From Cordilura impudica (lineage: Eukaryota; Arthropoda; Insecta; Diptera; Scathophagidae), in contig OY821519.1 of assembly GCA_963682025.1 (NCBI GenBank), positions 4,270,001 through 4,334,000 of the forward strand: a DNA stretch of 64,000 nt, in the 5' to 3' direction. Each line of letters starts with the position of its first letter. Position 1 is the stretch's first letter. Positions 45,175 through 56,479 of the stretch are shown here, piece after piece. The translations under genes were made by a program, and so were the position numbers. The notes beneath the pieces are model-generated. The model saw only the letters and a list, made by a program, of their open reading frames with translations, had not been told where the DNA came from and ran no database searches.

Positions 45175-45728
45175 AAAGGCCTGTAAGCAGCTTGCTAAGG
45201 AATCAAAAACTTCATATAAAAAAACGCTTCAGAAATGCTTAAGGAATTTTTCTGTCAAAAAATTTCTGTTGATAGTCTGCAGCTTTTTAAAAAAGTAGTA
45301 TTGTTTTTACTACTTTTTTTGACGTAAATTAAGTTAGGCAACCCAGGCTTTGAGCAGGAATATAAAATTTTTCGTTCTTTCTGAACGGAATTTTGACAGG
45401 AGAGGTAAGCATAAACAAAATGTAATATGCTAAAAAAAATTAAAAGTTATTTTTCAGTTGCAAAATGGAAAAAAACGAACAAAATTCGGCAAAGAAAAAC
45501 AAGAAGCGGATGGGTAATTTTGATACGGAGCTTAAAAAGCGTTTATCAGGCCAAATAAAGCAGAACCGAAGAATTGATTTGTTTTCAATTTCACAATTCT
45601 TAATAATTGACAGAAAACAGCTGAATGCTAGCGTTGCACTGAAAGGTACTTTTGTGCTTTTCTTTTCTTTAAGAAATATATGAAAATTTTCTGTTAAGAT
45701 TCCTTAACAAGCTGCGTACAGCTCTTAA
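45175..45728 (+). repeat. Element with 29-bp inverted ends and a small basic open frame
   Basis: AAGGCCTGTAAGCAGCTTGC (45175 onward) is mirrored by GCTGCGTACAGCTCTTAA at about 45708-45728 (inverted AAGAGCTGTACGCAGCTTGT). A 72-codon frame at 45465-45683 starts MEKNEQNSAKKNKKRMGNFD, is Lys-rich at the N-terminus and continues ELKKRLSGQIKQNRRID. It has a possible splice donor after VALKG (AAAG|GTACTT). I do not recognise the product; it may be the first exon of a transposon gene. Confidence 0.45.
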
Positions 45729-45879
45729 AAGTTAAAAAAAACGAAAAGTTCAACTGTGACCTAGAATTGCTTAAAAAGTACTTAACCAATGTTTATGAAA
45801 TTAAAACTGGCTCAAGCTCAACTAAACAGCTATCCATTAGAAAAATATAATAAAATATTTTGATCAGTTCAAAAGTTAC

Positions 45880-46040
45880 AGAATTTTGGCCAATGAAAAA
45901 CGATTTTCAGCCACGGATAGGCAGACGGGCAACCGAACAGACGGACGAACGGACATCGCTAAATCGAGTCAGAAAGTGATGCTGGCTCCAGATCAAAAAT
46001 TTTTGGTAGTTACAAACATCAGCATAAAGTCATCTGCGAT
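45880..46040 (-). repeat. Dispersed repeat A, fragment
   Basis: CGGACATCGCTAAATCGAGT followed by CAGAAAGTGATGCTGG, then TAGTTACAAACATCAGCATA, reverse complement of the 5' part of repeat A. Confidence 0.65.
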
Positions 46041-47390
46041 ACAAATAATGTATTTGTGGTAGCTTCTGTGATATACGGTTTCAAAGTCGAAAATGTCTTT
46101 CAACATCTTTTTAAATTTTATAAATGTCAAAACAAGCCCCTGTGCAACATCTTAAAGACACATCGCCAAGAGAAATAAATTATTTTTAATCGTCATTTAA
46201 CTGTTATATAAGGATTAGAATTAGGAAAGCGTATGGAAATATTCTCATTAAATCTAATACTTTGTTAATTTCTAATTCCCAGAACCACTTAAATATTCAT
46301 CGCCAAGTATATTAAATCAGAATCCATAGCAGTTTCGAAATATATCTAATTTGTCAGCAAAAACTAAGATTTGGATTTCGGAAAGCATCTGAAAAAACCA
46401 CTTCTTATTTCTGAAAAATATTTTATGACATGTTTTAACCATATTTTTGTTGGTATTTTGCAATTCACTCGGATTGGTGTATATTTTTAAAACAATCATT
46501 ATGAACTGCCCTCATACAATATTTTGGTTGAAAGTGAGAATTATAGTGCTAATCAATCAATAAAAAAAATAAACAAGATGTTTTGTTAATTTTTAAAGAA
46601 AGATTTAAACTGCATTTATAAGCATCATCTTTTCAAAACTTACTGGATTTAAATTGAACTTGACATACAATCAATTCAAATTTAACACCAAAATAGAAAC
46701 TAAAAACAACAGTGTTATCTAAATATATTGCCAAGCATTAAGTTATGATGTGCCCTTTTTTTTCTTTCTTAATTGCAAACAATTTGAGGGTACCACACAT
46801 GATATATTTATACTATACCATCCTAATACCAGCGTATCTATTTTCGTTATTTACAATTATTTTTAAAGCCCATTCATTCATTAGCACATTGATTGGCAAA
46901 GCGCAAACTAGACAAACTTTGGAATCATAATTTGAGCACATACTCGTAACAATATAAAATTATTAAAATTGGACTTATTTATCCATCCTTTTACAAAGTA
47001 ATTAAGCAAGGCAAAATGGATTTTTATAAGCGACGTCATTTGAAGAGTGGACAAAATTTTTGTGAAACACAATTAATTTATCTGCAATATTAGTTAATCT
47101 AGTTACAAAATTTTCATAAATTTAAAAATGTTTAAACAGGCCTATATTTACTATATAGTTTAACTTACTCTTAAAGAAACCAAACTCAAACTGAAACTCA
47201 TCACTATACATATGTTTATGGTCACACAAATGTCTGTCTGTCTGGCCATCTGTGTATGGCGAAACCCTTTTTTTTTTTTATTTGTAAGTATATAACAGCT
47301 TTACTTCATTTTGAATTACATGAGTATTGGAATTTTATTAATTTTGTTTTTGGTTTTAATTTAAAAAGAAAAAAGTGGATTGTGTTGGAA
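46041..47390. other. Intergenic AT-rich sequence upstream of cuticle gene 2
   Basis: (TGTC)n at 47230-47243. No gene is seen. Confidence 0.45.
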
Positions 47391-47394
47391 TATG

Positions 47395-47401
47395 TATAAA
47401 A
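47395..47401 (+). promoter_or_regulatory. TATA box of cuticle gene 2
   Basis: TATAAAA, 136 bp upstream of the ATG. Confidence 0.6.
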
Positions 47402-47536
47402 TGCCGATAATAAGATGAAGTAGTTAACAATAATTGTTGAGTACTTGTACGGTGAACAACCAATACGAAAAAAATATAATAAATCCTCAATACATTTTTA
47501 ACTTAAGTTAAAATATTTAAAAAAAAAATCATAAAA

Positions 47537-48019
47537 ATGAAATTCTGCGTTGCTTTTTTGTTTGTTGCTTTAATCGGTTGTGCTTTGGCTGCTCCACAAC
47601 AGGCTGCGAAAGATGCTCAAGTCTTACGTTTCGATTCTGATGTACAACCAGAGGGATACAAGTTTGTGTAAGTTGTAGTTGTTATTGTTGTTGTTGTTGT
47701 TTTGAAGGTCTTACAACTTCAAAACATGTTTTAAAAAACTGGGTCATCTGGTCAAGGTCGTAAAGGATAAATGCGTGTCATCAATGTATAAACGTTTTTT
47801 TTTTCTTTTTTCATTCATTCTACTTATAGCTATGAGACCAGTGATGGTAAATCACAACAGGAAGAAGGTCAATTAAAAAATATTGGCACTGATCAGGAAG
47901 CTATGGTAGTACGAGGTTCTTATTCATATATTGGCGATGACGGTCAGACTTATACTGTCAACTATTTGGCTGATGAAAATGGTTTCCAACCTGAAGGTGC
48001 CCATTTGCCTCGTCTTTAA
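47537..48019 (+). CDS. Cuticle protein 2 (Lcp65A/RR-1 family)
   Basis: Exons 47537-47667 and 47830-48019; the intron (162 nt, GTAAGT...CTTATAG) is phase 2 at the same codon position as in the other four genes. 106 aa. Signal peptide MKFCVAFLFVALIGCALA, cleaved before APQQ. RR-1 chitin-binding domain from about residue 45: [50 protein letters not shown]. It is secreted and binds chitin in larval-type soft cuticle (family knowledge). Its intron is more than twice as long as its paralogues' and contains a GTT tandem run (47677-47700). AATAAA at 48122-48127 is the probable poly(A) signal. Initiation context AAAATGAAATTC is shared with genes 3 and 4. Confidence 0.96.
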
Positions 48020-48139
48020 GAAGTTCAACTAGAACGAAACATTCAAACAATCGCTGTGTTAACTAGGTTTAAACATTATTTTTTTTTCTACTCTGTTTGG
48101 TGTATATTCAATGTGATTTATAATAAAGTCTATAAATTC

Positions 48140-48590
48140 TGTTAACCTTTACCTTTTTTTTTCTTAAATTACGTCTTTTTTTGTTAATTTAAGTCTTCTT
48201 CAGTGTTAAATATTTTTGACAACAAACCTGATTTATCGTAACATGTTTATTAAAGTTTTAGTTTGAATGTTAGACTTTGACGTCATTAAAATGTGTAAAT
48301 GTCTACCAAATGGCGCGTATCGAAAATTCTTGATCACCATTAAATCAATCGAATGATAAAACGAGGCATAACATTGCAAGAAAAAGAAGTGAGCAGTAGT
48401 TTTATAAAAATTTTAATTTTTTTTGTATTGAACATAATATATTGTATAGTCTCAATCTTCAAGATATCGCACATATAAATCGTGCAAAAGAAAATAAGTG
48501 TTAAACTTTCATTTGAAGAGTATTTTTATAAGATATACTAAGAAATCTTATAATTTAGCCCACAATTGAAATTTATTTTTTTTTTTAATC
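48140..48590. other. AT-rich sequence, no gene seen
   Basis: No recognised content. Confidence 0.4.
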
Positions 48591-48798
48591 CAGCGTTTAC
48601 ACATGCAACTGCCAGTTCAAAAAACTCAATACACTCACGATTTTTTTACTAATACACATACATTTTTCGCAATGGCAGCCACACTGGTAGCAAATTTCGC
48701 ATGCGAGTAAAAATTTTACACTTGCATGCCACTAAATTTCAAAACGATGAATAGTGTTGCCCTGTTCAAAATTTAATGCAAATTTACTGGATTACTGT

Positions 48799-49203
48799 AA
48801 AGGGCAATTTACATGATACCACTCATGATCGGACTGTCATAAAGTCGTACCGAAATTATTTCTGCATACATAGGCCATTTACACCATCACCTCACCATTA
48901 TGAGAACAGCTGTTCAGAATAACAAACAAATTTATTTTCAAATTTATATTTTATTTCCACTTTCTTTCCTTTTGTTTACCTTTTTTTTAACATTAACAAA
49001 AAAAAAAACTGGTCCTATGAAAATGACAAGTTTTTAGAAATGTTGCTAAAAATAAAAAAAAAACCATCGGACTTAGAAACTAAAATGTTACAGACTGTCA
49101 ATTTCATATACATATAAGCTTTTTACATGATACGACTTTTTCATAATACTCGAATTTTTGACAGATGGTATTACAAAGTATGATAGTGTAAACTGGTCTT
49201 AAG
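48799..49203 (+). mobile_element. MITE family C, copy 2
   Basis: TAAAGGGCAATTTACATGAT ... GTGTAAACTGGTCTTA, aligned along its length with 26794-27215. Confidence 0.72.
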
Positions 49204-49375
49204 ATTGTAATTAAAGTTTTAACCGCTTAAATGTATTATTATGAATTATTTCTCGAAATTCACACATAAAAACGCAAGTTTATAAATTATAGAGCACACT
49301 AATAAATGTTAACCGTTTCTGCAAAATTGTGCCTGTATTAAGAACTCTATTTTTTAAACAAAACAAAAAGTTAAT

Positions 49376-49561
49376 ATGGAAGTCAAATTAAGCCCAGAAA
49401 ATATTTTAAAATTAATTAATTTATACGATTCCCACCCTTTTTTTTGGGATATGAACAATAAATCTTACAGGCGTAACGATTTAAAGAACAAACCCTTCGA
49501 AAATATAGCAAGAGAAATGGGTATGATGGTGGAAGTGTTAAAATTTTTCTTTTTAATTTGA
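49376..49561 (+). pseudogene. MADF-domain fragment
   Basis: A 61-codon frame starts MEVKLSPENILKLINLYDSH and continues PFFWDMNNKSYRRNDLKNK, FENIAREMGMMVEVLK, which is the first two-thirds of a MADF (Myb/SANT-like, DNA-binding) domain: L-I-x-L-Y ... P-x-x-W ... Y ... K ... I-A-x-x-M-G. It then degenerates (FFFLI, stop) before the third helix. MADF proteins are abundant in flies and also accompany Harbinger-type transposases. With MITE C copies on both sides, an origin as the second gene of a transposon is plausible but unproven. Confidence 0.5.
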
Positions 49562-49674
49562 GTATACAATTTTTTTCGGGTTTACAGCATTTTGAAAATG
49601 AACTCGCAATGGCAAGTGTAAACAAAAAAAGTTAATGGTAAGAGATTCGACTATTTTGAAGAATTTTTCATTGA

Positions 49675-50099
49675 TTAAGGCCCATTTACACTATAACCCT
49701 CAGTCGTATGATTTTTCGAAATAAAAATCCGATGAAATTCTTCGGACTGTCATAAAGTCGTACCGACATTATGTCTGCATACTTAGTCCATTTACACCAC
49801 AGTCAAGTCTTATAAAAACAGCTGTTTAGAATAACAAGCAAATCTATTTTGTAATTTATATTTTATTTCCAGTTTCTTTGTTTTTGTTTACCTTTTTTTA
49901 ATATTACCAAAAAAGCAACTCTGGTCCGATGAAAATGGCAAGTTTTTAGAAATGTTTCTAAAACCATCGGACATCGAAAATAAAATCCTACAGACTGTCA
50001 ATTTCATAACATAAGCTTTTTACATGATACGACTTTTTCATAATACTCGACTTTTTAACAGTTCGTACTACAAAGTGTGATACTGAAAACTGGCTTTAA
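49675..50099 (+). mobile_element. MITE family C, copy 3
   Basis: TAAGGCCCATTTACACTATA ... GAAAACTGGCTTTA, similar throughout to copies 1 and 2. Confidence 0.72.
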
Positions 50100-50370
50100 T
50101 ATGTATACAGCAATTGCATGCCACTACTTGCATGTGTAAAGCCAGAGTAAGATTTAAATTTCAGTTTCCTATATAATCTATATATATAACGAAAAATATT
50201 AATATTGAATTGATAATATTTTTTTTTGTTATTGATAAAGTTTTGGAACTCATTCTTAACTAGTTTTGAAATGGTTAAATTTTGGAAAACATACTAAAAG
50301 CTTAGTTCTAGAATCCATTCCAATGAATTCTGAATTCTTATGTACATAAGGAGTAAGACCGTAAATATCT

Positions 50371-51070
50371 TAACACTACCAAAAATATTTGACCTTAACC
50401 TATCTTTTATTATACCGATCGACTCAGAATCACTTTCTGAATCGATTTACCAATGTCCATCCGTCCGTCTGTGTGTCCATGTAAATCTTGTAATCAAACT
50501 ACAGGTCGCAAATATGAAAATATTTTGATGAAAATTGGTCTGTAAGCTTCAATCGGACATGACATTAACGCTGTTGAAATTGGTGAAAATCAGTGCATGT
50601 TCACACCAAGCCCCCATGCAAGTGACCACTATGAATTGACTTGTCAAATTATCATATAGATCTCAGTCAAATTGGGTTTGTGTAGGTTCATTACTCCCAT
50701 TTATCAGTAGCACAAAAATAAGCCCAATAGGACAATTTTTAGTCATAGCCCCCATATAAAGCTGCTTCCCGATCTTCACCAAAATCTCTCAAAGAACAAA
50801 AATATTGCACTAATATTTCTCAGATTTGGTATTTATATATTTTTTTCAAAAAATAAGTGACCTTACCAAATATGGTCAGAATTTGTCGACCTAGGCTCCA
50901 TATAGATTTAGCAGCCGATATGAACTTTTTCTAATCCGAAGGCAAAAAAATTAATAACAATGCCACTCAAATTTGGTTTATGCTTATTTTCCATACCCTA
51001 AGAGATAGGTTTTCTAAACCCATGATATAGGGTATCATATAGTCGATCTAGACCGACTATAATCTTCTTG
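50371..51070 (+). repeat. Dispersed repeat A, copy 3 (5' truncated)
   Basis: Begins at CCAAAAATATTTGACCTTAA without the terminal TATACCACTATG and ends ATGATATAGGGTATCATATA followed by GTCGATCTAGACCGACTATA. Confidence 0.75.
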
Positions 51071-51179
51071 CTTGTTTTTTTATCAAATTATCCTTGAAAA
51101 TATGTCAGTTATTATGTTTAATGATTAAAATGAATGGTGAATTAAAGGCAAGTGCTAAATTTATTAAGCATTTTTAACA

Positions 51180-51960
51180 AATTCCAATTTGGTTCTACAA
51201 AAAGTTGGACAAAGAATCAAAGGTCTGTCGTTAAACTGTTTTCAATATTATTAGAAAGTATCAGGAGAATTTGGAAATTGATACGAAACCTGGTAGGGGA
51301 AGATATAAAGGTCCATATGATGTATGTAAGACCAACAAAATTGAAAGTACATTAAAAAGAGTTCCTAACACATCCGTTATAAAAGCAGCCCAGTTAGCGA
51401 AAAGTTAAAGCCAATGCAGATTTGAAAATACATAAAGTTCAAGATGTTCAAGAAAAGAGTGCTGCAGAAAATTTAGAGGCCAAAGAAGAGCACGGAAATT
51501 TAAATCATATTTTATAGAAAAAATTCTACCGCTGCATAATGGATGACGAGACGTATGTAGTGGCAGATTTTTGGCAACTTCCATTTTGTTGAAGTTAAGC
51601 ATAGGAACCAAAACCTCATGAAGTTTCTTAAAAAAGGTTGTTGGTATTGCAAGCAATATGCAGTTGCGGCCAAAGAAGCCGCATACCGAAATTTATATTA
51701 AGAAGTGTTTACAAAAGTGTTTACAAAAGTGTTTACAAAAGTGTTTACAAACATAATGTGTTCTCATATTTTTGCCGGATTTGGAAACTTCTCACTACGG
51801 TATAATAATGTGGTTTATGTGCCAAGGGGAGGCAAATCCTCCAAAGCTTCCGATGCTTGGGACTGTAGAAAGATATTGGGATCTTGTGAAAAAGAAGCTT
51901 AAGAGCATAAAAAGATGTCCCAAAATGTAAAAGCTTCTAAACCGTGTTGAACTATTGGTT
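51180..51960 (+). pseudogene. Tc1/IS630-like transposase remnant
   Basis: Broken frames on + give NTSVIKAAQLAKS (HTH end; about 51370-51405), FIEKILPLHNG then an Asp-poor version of the first catalytic block (GATGACGAGACGTATG, DDETYV, at 51542), EIYIKKCLQKCLQ and LPDLETSHYG (second block, normally WPDLASCHYA), GEANPPKLPMLGTVERYWDL and VKKKLKS (third block region). The block order fits a widespread arthropod Tc1-like group. A 12-bp unit AAGTGTTTACAA is repeated four times at 51703-51750, adding KCLQ units to the protein. Dead by frameshifts. Confidence 0.7.
51705..51750 (+). repeat. 12-bp tandem repeat, four copies
   Basis: AGTGTTTACAAA units inside the Tc1-like remnant. Confidence 0.85.
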
Positions 51961-51980
51961 ACAAAAAAAGTGACTATATC

Positions 51981-52412
51981 TGTGGTCACAAGCGATAACC
52001 GCCTAAGTCGACTTAAGAACGATTTGAGTTATGTATGCTGTCATATTCTACAAAAAACGCTTTATATTTACGTGAAATTCCCATTTCTCTAACACTTTTT
52101 ATCAAAAAGTTATTAATGAAAACATACTGACCTAAGTCGTAACAAAGCCCCATTACATTTATATAAACAGTTATTTTTCTCGAAAGAATGATTTTCGCCG
52201 ATTTGAGTTATGTATACTATCATATTCTACTAAAAAATCTTTATATATACGTGAAATCCCCATTTCTCTAACACTGCTTTTTAAAAAAATATTAATACAA
52301 ATATTCTGACCTAAGTCGTAATGAAGCGCTATTACATTCATATAAAAAGCTATTTTTCTCAAAAGCATGATTTTCGAGTTAGGCGATTACTGCTTGTGAC
52401 CACTGATATATA
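51981..52412. mobile_element. MITE with tandem internal units
   Basis: Ends CTGTGGTCACAAGCGATAAC and (inverted) CAGTGGTCACAAGCAGTAAT, both leading to CGCCTAA. The interior is two tandem copies of about 177 bp (GATTTGAGTTATGTAT[G/A]CT at 52021 and 52200; CTGACCTAAGTCGTAA at 52128 and 52306). Confidence 0.7.
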
Positions 52413-52980
52413 GGTTTCGGTCACTTCCCTCATCGAAGGGTTTCCCGAAAAGGTTCATACGATCATAGGAAGTGATTCGAAATACAAAAACTATCTTTTT
52501 TTGTAAGTTTTAATAAAATTTCAATAAAATAAAAAAATAGGAATTCTAGGTTCAATGATTTCGTTCTTATTACATTTTATATATGTTAAGATTTGTTTGA
52601 TCGCACTCCTTATATTGTACGCACTATTTCCTTTTATATCATGTGTAGCAGATTGACAATGACAACGACAATAAAAATTTTAATTCCGACTGTTGGATCC
52701 TAATTCGTTAGCAAGATATTATCTGACCACTGATATTAATTGACTTTAGTTATTCGTCCGATGATTATGGGAAAGTAAACTATCGGAAAAACTTTTTTTG
52801 TAATATTTCGTATAAGAAGTTTAATGGCACATTAATGACAATCCTAGCTTCGTGTTCAAGGAATGGGAAACATAATAACAAACTTTTATATCTGAGAATT
52901 ATTGAGATTAACAAATTACTTTTATTCCTGTTTTTATAATTTATAAAAAAAAAAACATAATTTTTTTTCTTTTCAAAACA
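52413..52980. other. AT-rich sequence 3' of cuticle gene 3, no gene seen
   Basis: No recognised content. Confidence 0.4.
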
Positions 52981-53006
52981 ATTTATTACTAAATAACAAT
53001 TACAAC

Positions 53007-53393
53007 TTAAGCCTCAGGGGCAACGGGCAAATGGGCACCTTGGGGTTGGAAACCGTTTTCATCAGCAATATAGTTAACTTGATAAGTTTGACCATCATCA
53101 CCGATATATCTGAAAGAACCTTGGACAGAGATAGCTTCTTGTTCAGTACCAATGTTCTTCAATTGACCGGAAGCTTCGGCTTGAGTACCATCACTGGTTT
53201 CATAACTGTAAATTAGGAAATATAATAAAATTTAGTCAGCTGTAAATTCGAAATCAATTGATTTAATTACTTACCCATAGTTGAAGGATTCGGGTCCTAC
53301 ATCAGAATCTTGTCTCACGATTTCAGCTTCCTGTTGAGCGGGAGCAGCCAAGGCAACGGCAAAAAGTGCAGCAAAGACAATGATGAATTTCAT
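53007..53393 (-). CDS. Cuticle protein 3 (Lcp65A/RR-1 family)
   Basis: Exons 53393-53275 and 53205-53007; 69-nt intron (GTAAGT...TTTACAG), phase 2. 105 aa. Signal peptide [16 protein letters not shown], then [19 protein letters not shown]-1 chitin-binding domain from about residue 40: [55 protein letters not shown]. It is a secreted structural protein of soft cuticle. It is divergent from gene 4, 870 bp away, with which it shares almost all codons and the promoter. Its intron instead differs at one site from that of gene 5 (see findings). TATA box at 53486-53492; AATAAA on the - strand at 52987-52982. Confidence 0.97.
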
Positions 53394-53485
53394 TTTGGTT
53401 GTGTTTTTTTTTTTTTTGTTCTGATCGACTAGTTGTTGTCAGAGGCCTAAATCTGTGTGTTGTTTAAAACTCTGTTGACGATAGT

Positions 53486-53492
53486 TTTTATA
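53486..53492 (-). promoter_or_regulatory. TATA box of cuticle gene 3
   Basis: CTATAAAAAC on the - strand, about 95 bp upstream of the ATG. The sequence from here to the ATG (GTCAACAGAGTTTTAA, ACAACAACTAGTCG) is nearly the same as upstream of gene 4. Confidence 0.7.
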
Positions 53493-54163
53493 GGGTAAAT
53501 GTACAACATTTTTATGAATATGTTTGTAGGTTTATACACAAAGTTTATGTGACTTCTTTAAATTAATAGCGCTGATCTTTAAAAACTAGTTTATTTGGTG
53601 TAAATATTAAAACTGCTTACGCAAATATTGTTTCAGCCTAATTCGATGTTTCAAATATACAAGAAATAAGAATTATTTAATTCATTTTCGAAAGAAAAGT
53701 TTTGCCATTTTTAACATTAAACAATTCACTGCAAATCTTGCTTGGGAACACATTTGAACAATTTGTAAAAAATTAAAATTGCTATTCAAATGTAATCAAA
53801 TCAATATCTTATTAATTTTGTCGCAGACTTAACTGTAATAAAAATACAAAGTTTACCAATAAAGGTCATTATTAAGTAAAACATTAATAAACATTCCAAA
53901 AAGATCAGTCCTGTCACACTAAATTTACTTTATATTTCAGTGGGAGTAATATGGAATTTTTTTGTAAGAATGTAAGAGTTTCCTTTCTTTCTACACAAGA
54001 TGTCTGTAATTGTTACGCTAACATATTAAAATATTTTCAAAAGCAAGATAATTATGTGCGTATTCAACATTTTAAATATTTACAATAAAAAAAACTAGTT
54101 TTAGATTATATTCATTAGTGAATTTTAAAGCTACAGCTTATTTCATACCTAAAAGATTTTTCC

Positions 54164-54170
54164 TATAAAA
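54164..54170 (+). promoter_or_regulatory. TATA box of cuticle gene 4
   Basis: CCTATAAAAACTAACGTCAA, 94 bp before the ATG; mirror of the gene 3 promoter. Confidence 0.7.
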
Positions 54171-54263
54171 ACTAACGTCAACAGAGTTTTAATCAACATA
54201 CAGATTTAGGCCTTTGACAACAACTAGTCGCTCAGAACCAAAACAAAAAAAAACACAACCAAA

Positions 54264-54650
54264 ATGAAATTCATCATTGTTTTCGCTGCTGTTTTCGCCG
54301 TTGCTTTGGCTGCTCCCGCTCAACAGGAAGCTGAAATCGTGAGACAAGATTCTGATGTAGGACCCGAATCCTTCAACTATGTGTAAGTGATTAAAGGAAT
54401 TGATTGTGAGTTTACAGCAAATGGAATTTTATTATATTTCTCAATTTACAGTTATGAAACCAGTGATGGTACACAAGCCGAAGCTGCCGGTCAATTGAAG
54501 AACATTGGTACTGAACAAGAAGCTATCTCTGTCCAAGGTTCTTTCAGATACATCGGTGATGATGGTCAAACTTATCAAGTTAACTATATTGCTGATGAAA
54601 ATGGTTTCCAACCCCAAGGTGCCCATTTGCCCGTTGCCCCTGAAGCTTAA
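54264..54650 (+). CDS. Cuticle protein 4 (Lcp65A/RR-1 family)
   Basis: Exons 54264-54382 and 54452-54650; 69-nt intron, phase 2. 105 aa, differing from cuticle protein 3 at very few positions (signal peptide AAVFAV instead of AALFAV; NYV for NYG at the splice codon; EAAG for EASG). Domain layout as in protein 3: signal peptide (1-16), short N-terminal linker, RR-1 chitin-binding domain to the C-terminus. Divergently placed to gene 3 as an inverted duplication including the promoter. AATAAA at 54670-54675. The start is supported by the context and the signal peptide. Confidence 0.97.
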
Positions 54651-54689
54651 GTAGTAATTGTTATTTAGTAATAAAATGTTTTTAAAAAA

Positions 54690-55135
54690 TATTAATTAAG
54701 AAAGTTAAAAAAAGTTATTTCACATGGTCATTGATTAAAGTAATTTATATTGCAAATCCAAAATACCATAATTCCTCGTGAATAGGCAGTTCTTCTTTAT
54801 GTAGTGTTTCCAGACACTTATTGTGTAAATAATATTCGCTATTATACCCAATATCGTGGTATGGAAATGGGTTTTATACAGCTGATGCATGTACGTAACA
54901 TATTGTGTCATCCGAGAAGATCTTTTCCTGATTCGTTTTATATATGTCCTTAAAGGTTTTATAAATATAACGATTGCAATTCATAACGTTTCGTGCATAT
55001 TAGGGTGTAGTTAGAGGCACATGCTTTAGGATATTACTTTTAAAGTTATGAATTATAAATTAAATTGTTGTTATTTAATCTTTTTTTGGTTATGACTAAA
55101 TATGTTTCGAAATCACTACAAAAGTGCACTATTGC
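54690..55135. other. AT-rich sequence, no gene seen
   Basis: No recognised content. Confidence 0.4.
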
Positions 55136-55139
55136 AATG

Positions 55140-55470
55140 CAAAGACCTGTGAAGACCCTTCACTTCACTGTGAAGAGGGTATATATCAGTTTGTCTTTCC
55201 GTATGTACCGCATTGAAAAATTAATTTGTAACCCCATAAAGTATATATACATACTTGATCCTTATAACAACTCTGTCCGTCCATCTATCCACATGTCCGT
55301 CTGTCTGTTGAAATCACGCCCATTTACAAAATAAACCTATTAGCTGGTTATATTTTGTTCGTCCATCTGTCCGCGTGTCCCTCTGTCTGTTGAATACGCG
55401 CTCATTCACAAAGTAAACCAATTATCTGGTCAAACTTGCTTGTCATTATTTCGACCAGGTTAGTCTTTGA
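55140..55470 (+). repeat. Low-complexity dispersed repeat with GTCCGTCTGT tracts
   Basis: Starts GAAGACCCTTCACTTCACTG and contains two diverged copies of GTCCATCTGTCC-GTGTCC-CTCTGTCTGTTGAAT followed by ATTTACAAA[A/G]TAAACC (about 55277-55340 and 55360-55425). Similar non-coding tracts are common in fly genomes. Confidence 0.55.
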
Positions 55471-56478
55471 AATGGGGCTAATCGGGCATAATTGTACCAA
55501 GATATGTACTAAAATATGGAGACGAATTTTTGTTGTTTTGCGGTGAACATCATAATTCGTTACCGGATCATGTGAAATAAAAAAATCGAAATGCTTGTGA
55601 AAGGTTACGTGTTTCCTGTGGTAGTGGCGAAGAGTTTTTCAACTTTTTTAAATTTTTTTTTTTTTTGCAGCATTTTGAAGTGAAAACCACGATTTTAGCT
55701 ATAAAAATTCGGAATTTGTTATTAAAAAATGGGGAAGAGAATGGAAAATAAAAAAAAAAACTCTTCGTGGTTACTTGATGATTTATAGATTTTAAGTTAT
55801 GAGGTTCACGGACTTCGAACATTTATTTGCGACAAAATCGATTTAAAGTCTTTTAAAAATTGATTTATATACGATAAACCGTATGAGGCCGGTTGCTGGA
55901 AACTCTGTATCTTCTTAAGTGTTGCTCCAATTTACTTGAAATTTTGACACAACACTCTCGACATATTGTACATTCAGAAAGAGATATGCAAAAAAAAATG
56001 TTTTAAAACCTTATCCCCCTTAAGTTTATCAAATTGTGTATTAAAAAAAAATTGTTTACACTTGTTATAAATGGAGCAATAAGTCCAAATATTAAAGAAA
56101 ACGTAAAACCTAGGTGGACGTTGTCAAAGATTTGGCATAGATCCAGATAATCACATTTATTGCAATCACTTTCGATTTGGTCTGTTTTTACACCCATAAA
56201 TTAGCTTCTAAAATAATTTATACAATCTGAGATTTTTCTAAGGGTTGTTTTTTATGAACAGATTCTTAGGAAAATAAGTCTCAAAATAATAAGAAACAAA
56301 TTCAAACTTAAAGGATTTAAAAAAAAATTGTTGAAAGGATTTTGTTCTTGTTTGCAAATGAAAAAGTTCTCAGAATCTTCTTTAAGATTTTATATTGTTT
56401 TTATTGCAATAATGATTATATTTCTAGATTCCACATTAAATATTAAAAAAAAAATAATCCAACCCATAAAACAATGTT
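55471..56478. other. AT-rich intergenic sequence, no gene seen
   Basis: No recognised content. Confidence 0.4.
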
Positions 56479-56479
56479 T

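Larger units (their letters stand above)
48590..50145 (+). other. Possible composite element carrying a MADF open frame
   Basis: GCGTTTACACATGCAACTGC (48594) and TTGCATGTGTAAAGCC (about 50126-50141) are inverted relative to each other and enclose two MITE C copies (48799-49203, 49675-50099) in the same orientation with a MADF-type frame between. The outer inverted pair is short and imperfect, so the unit is tentative. Confidence 0.35.

Noticed and set aside
49376..49561. Complete MADF transcription factor gene
   Set aside because: The domain breaks off before the third helix and no convincing downstream exon was found.
53031..53216. Open frames antisense to the cuticle genes (also 54441-54626 and 59261-59446)
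   Set aside because: They recur only because the sense exons are paralogous; no independent start or domain.
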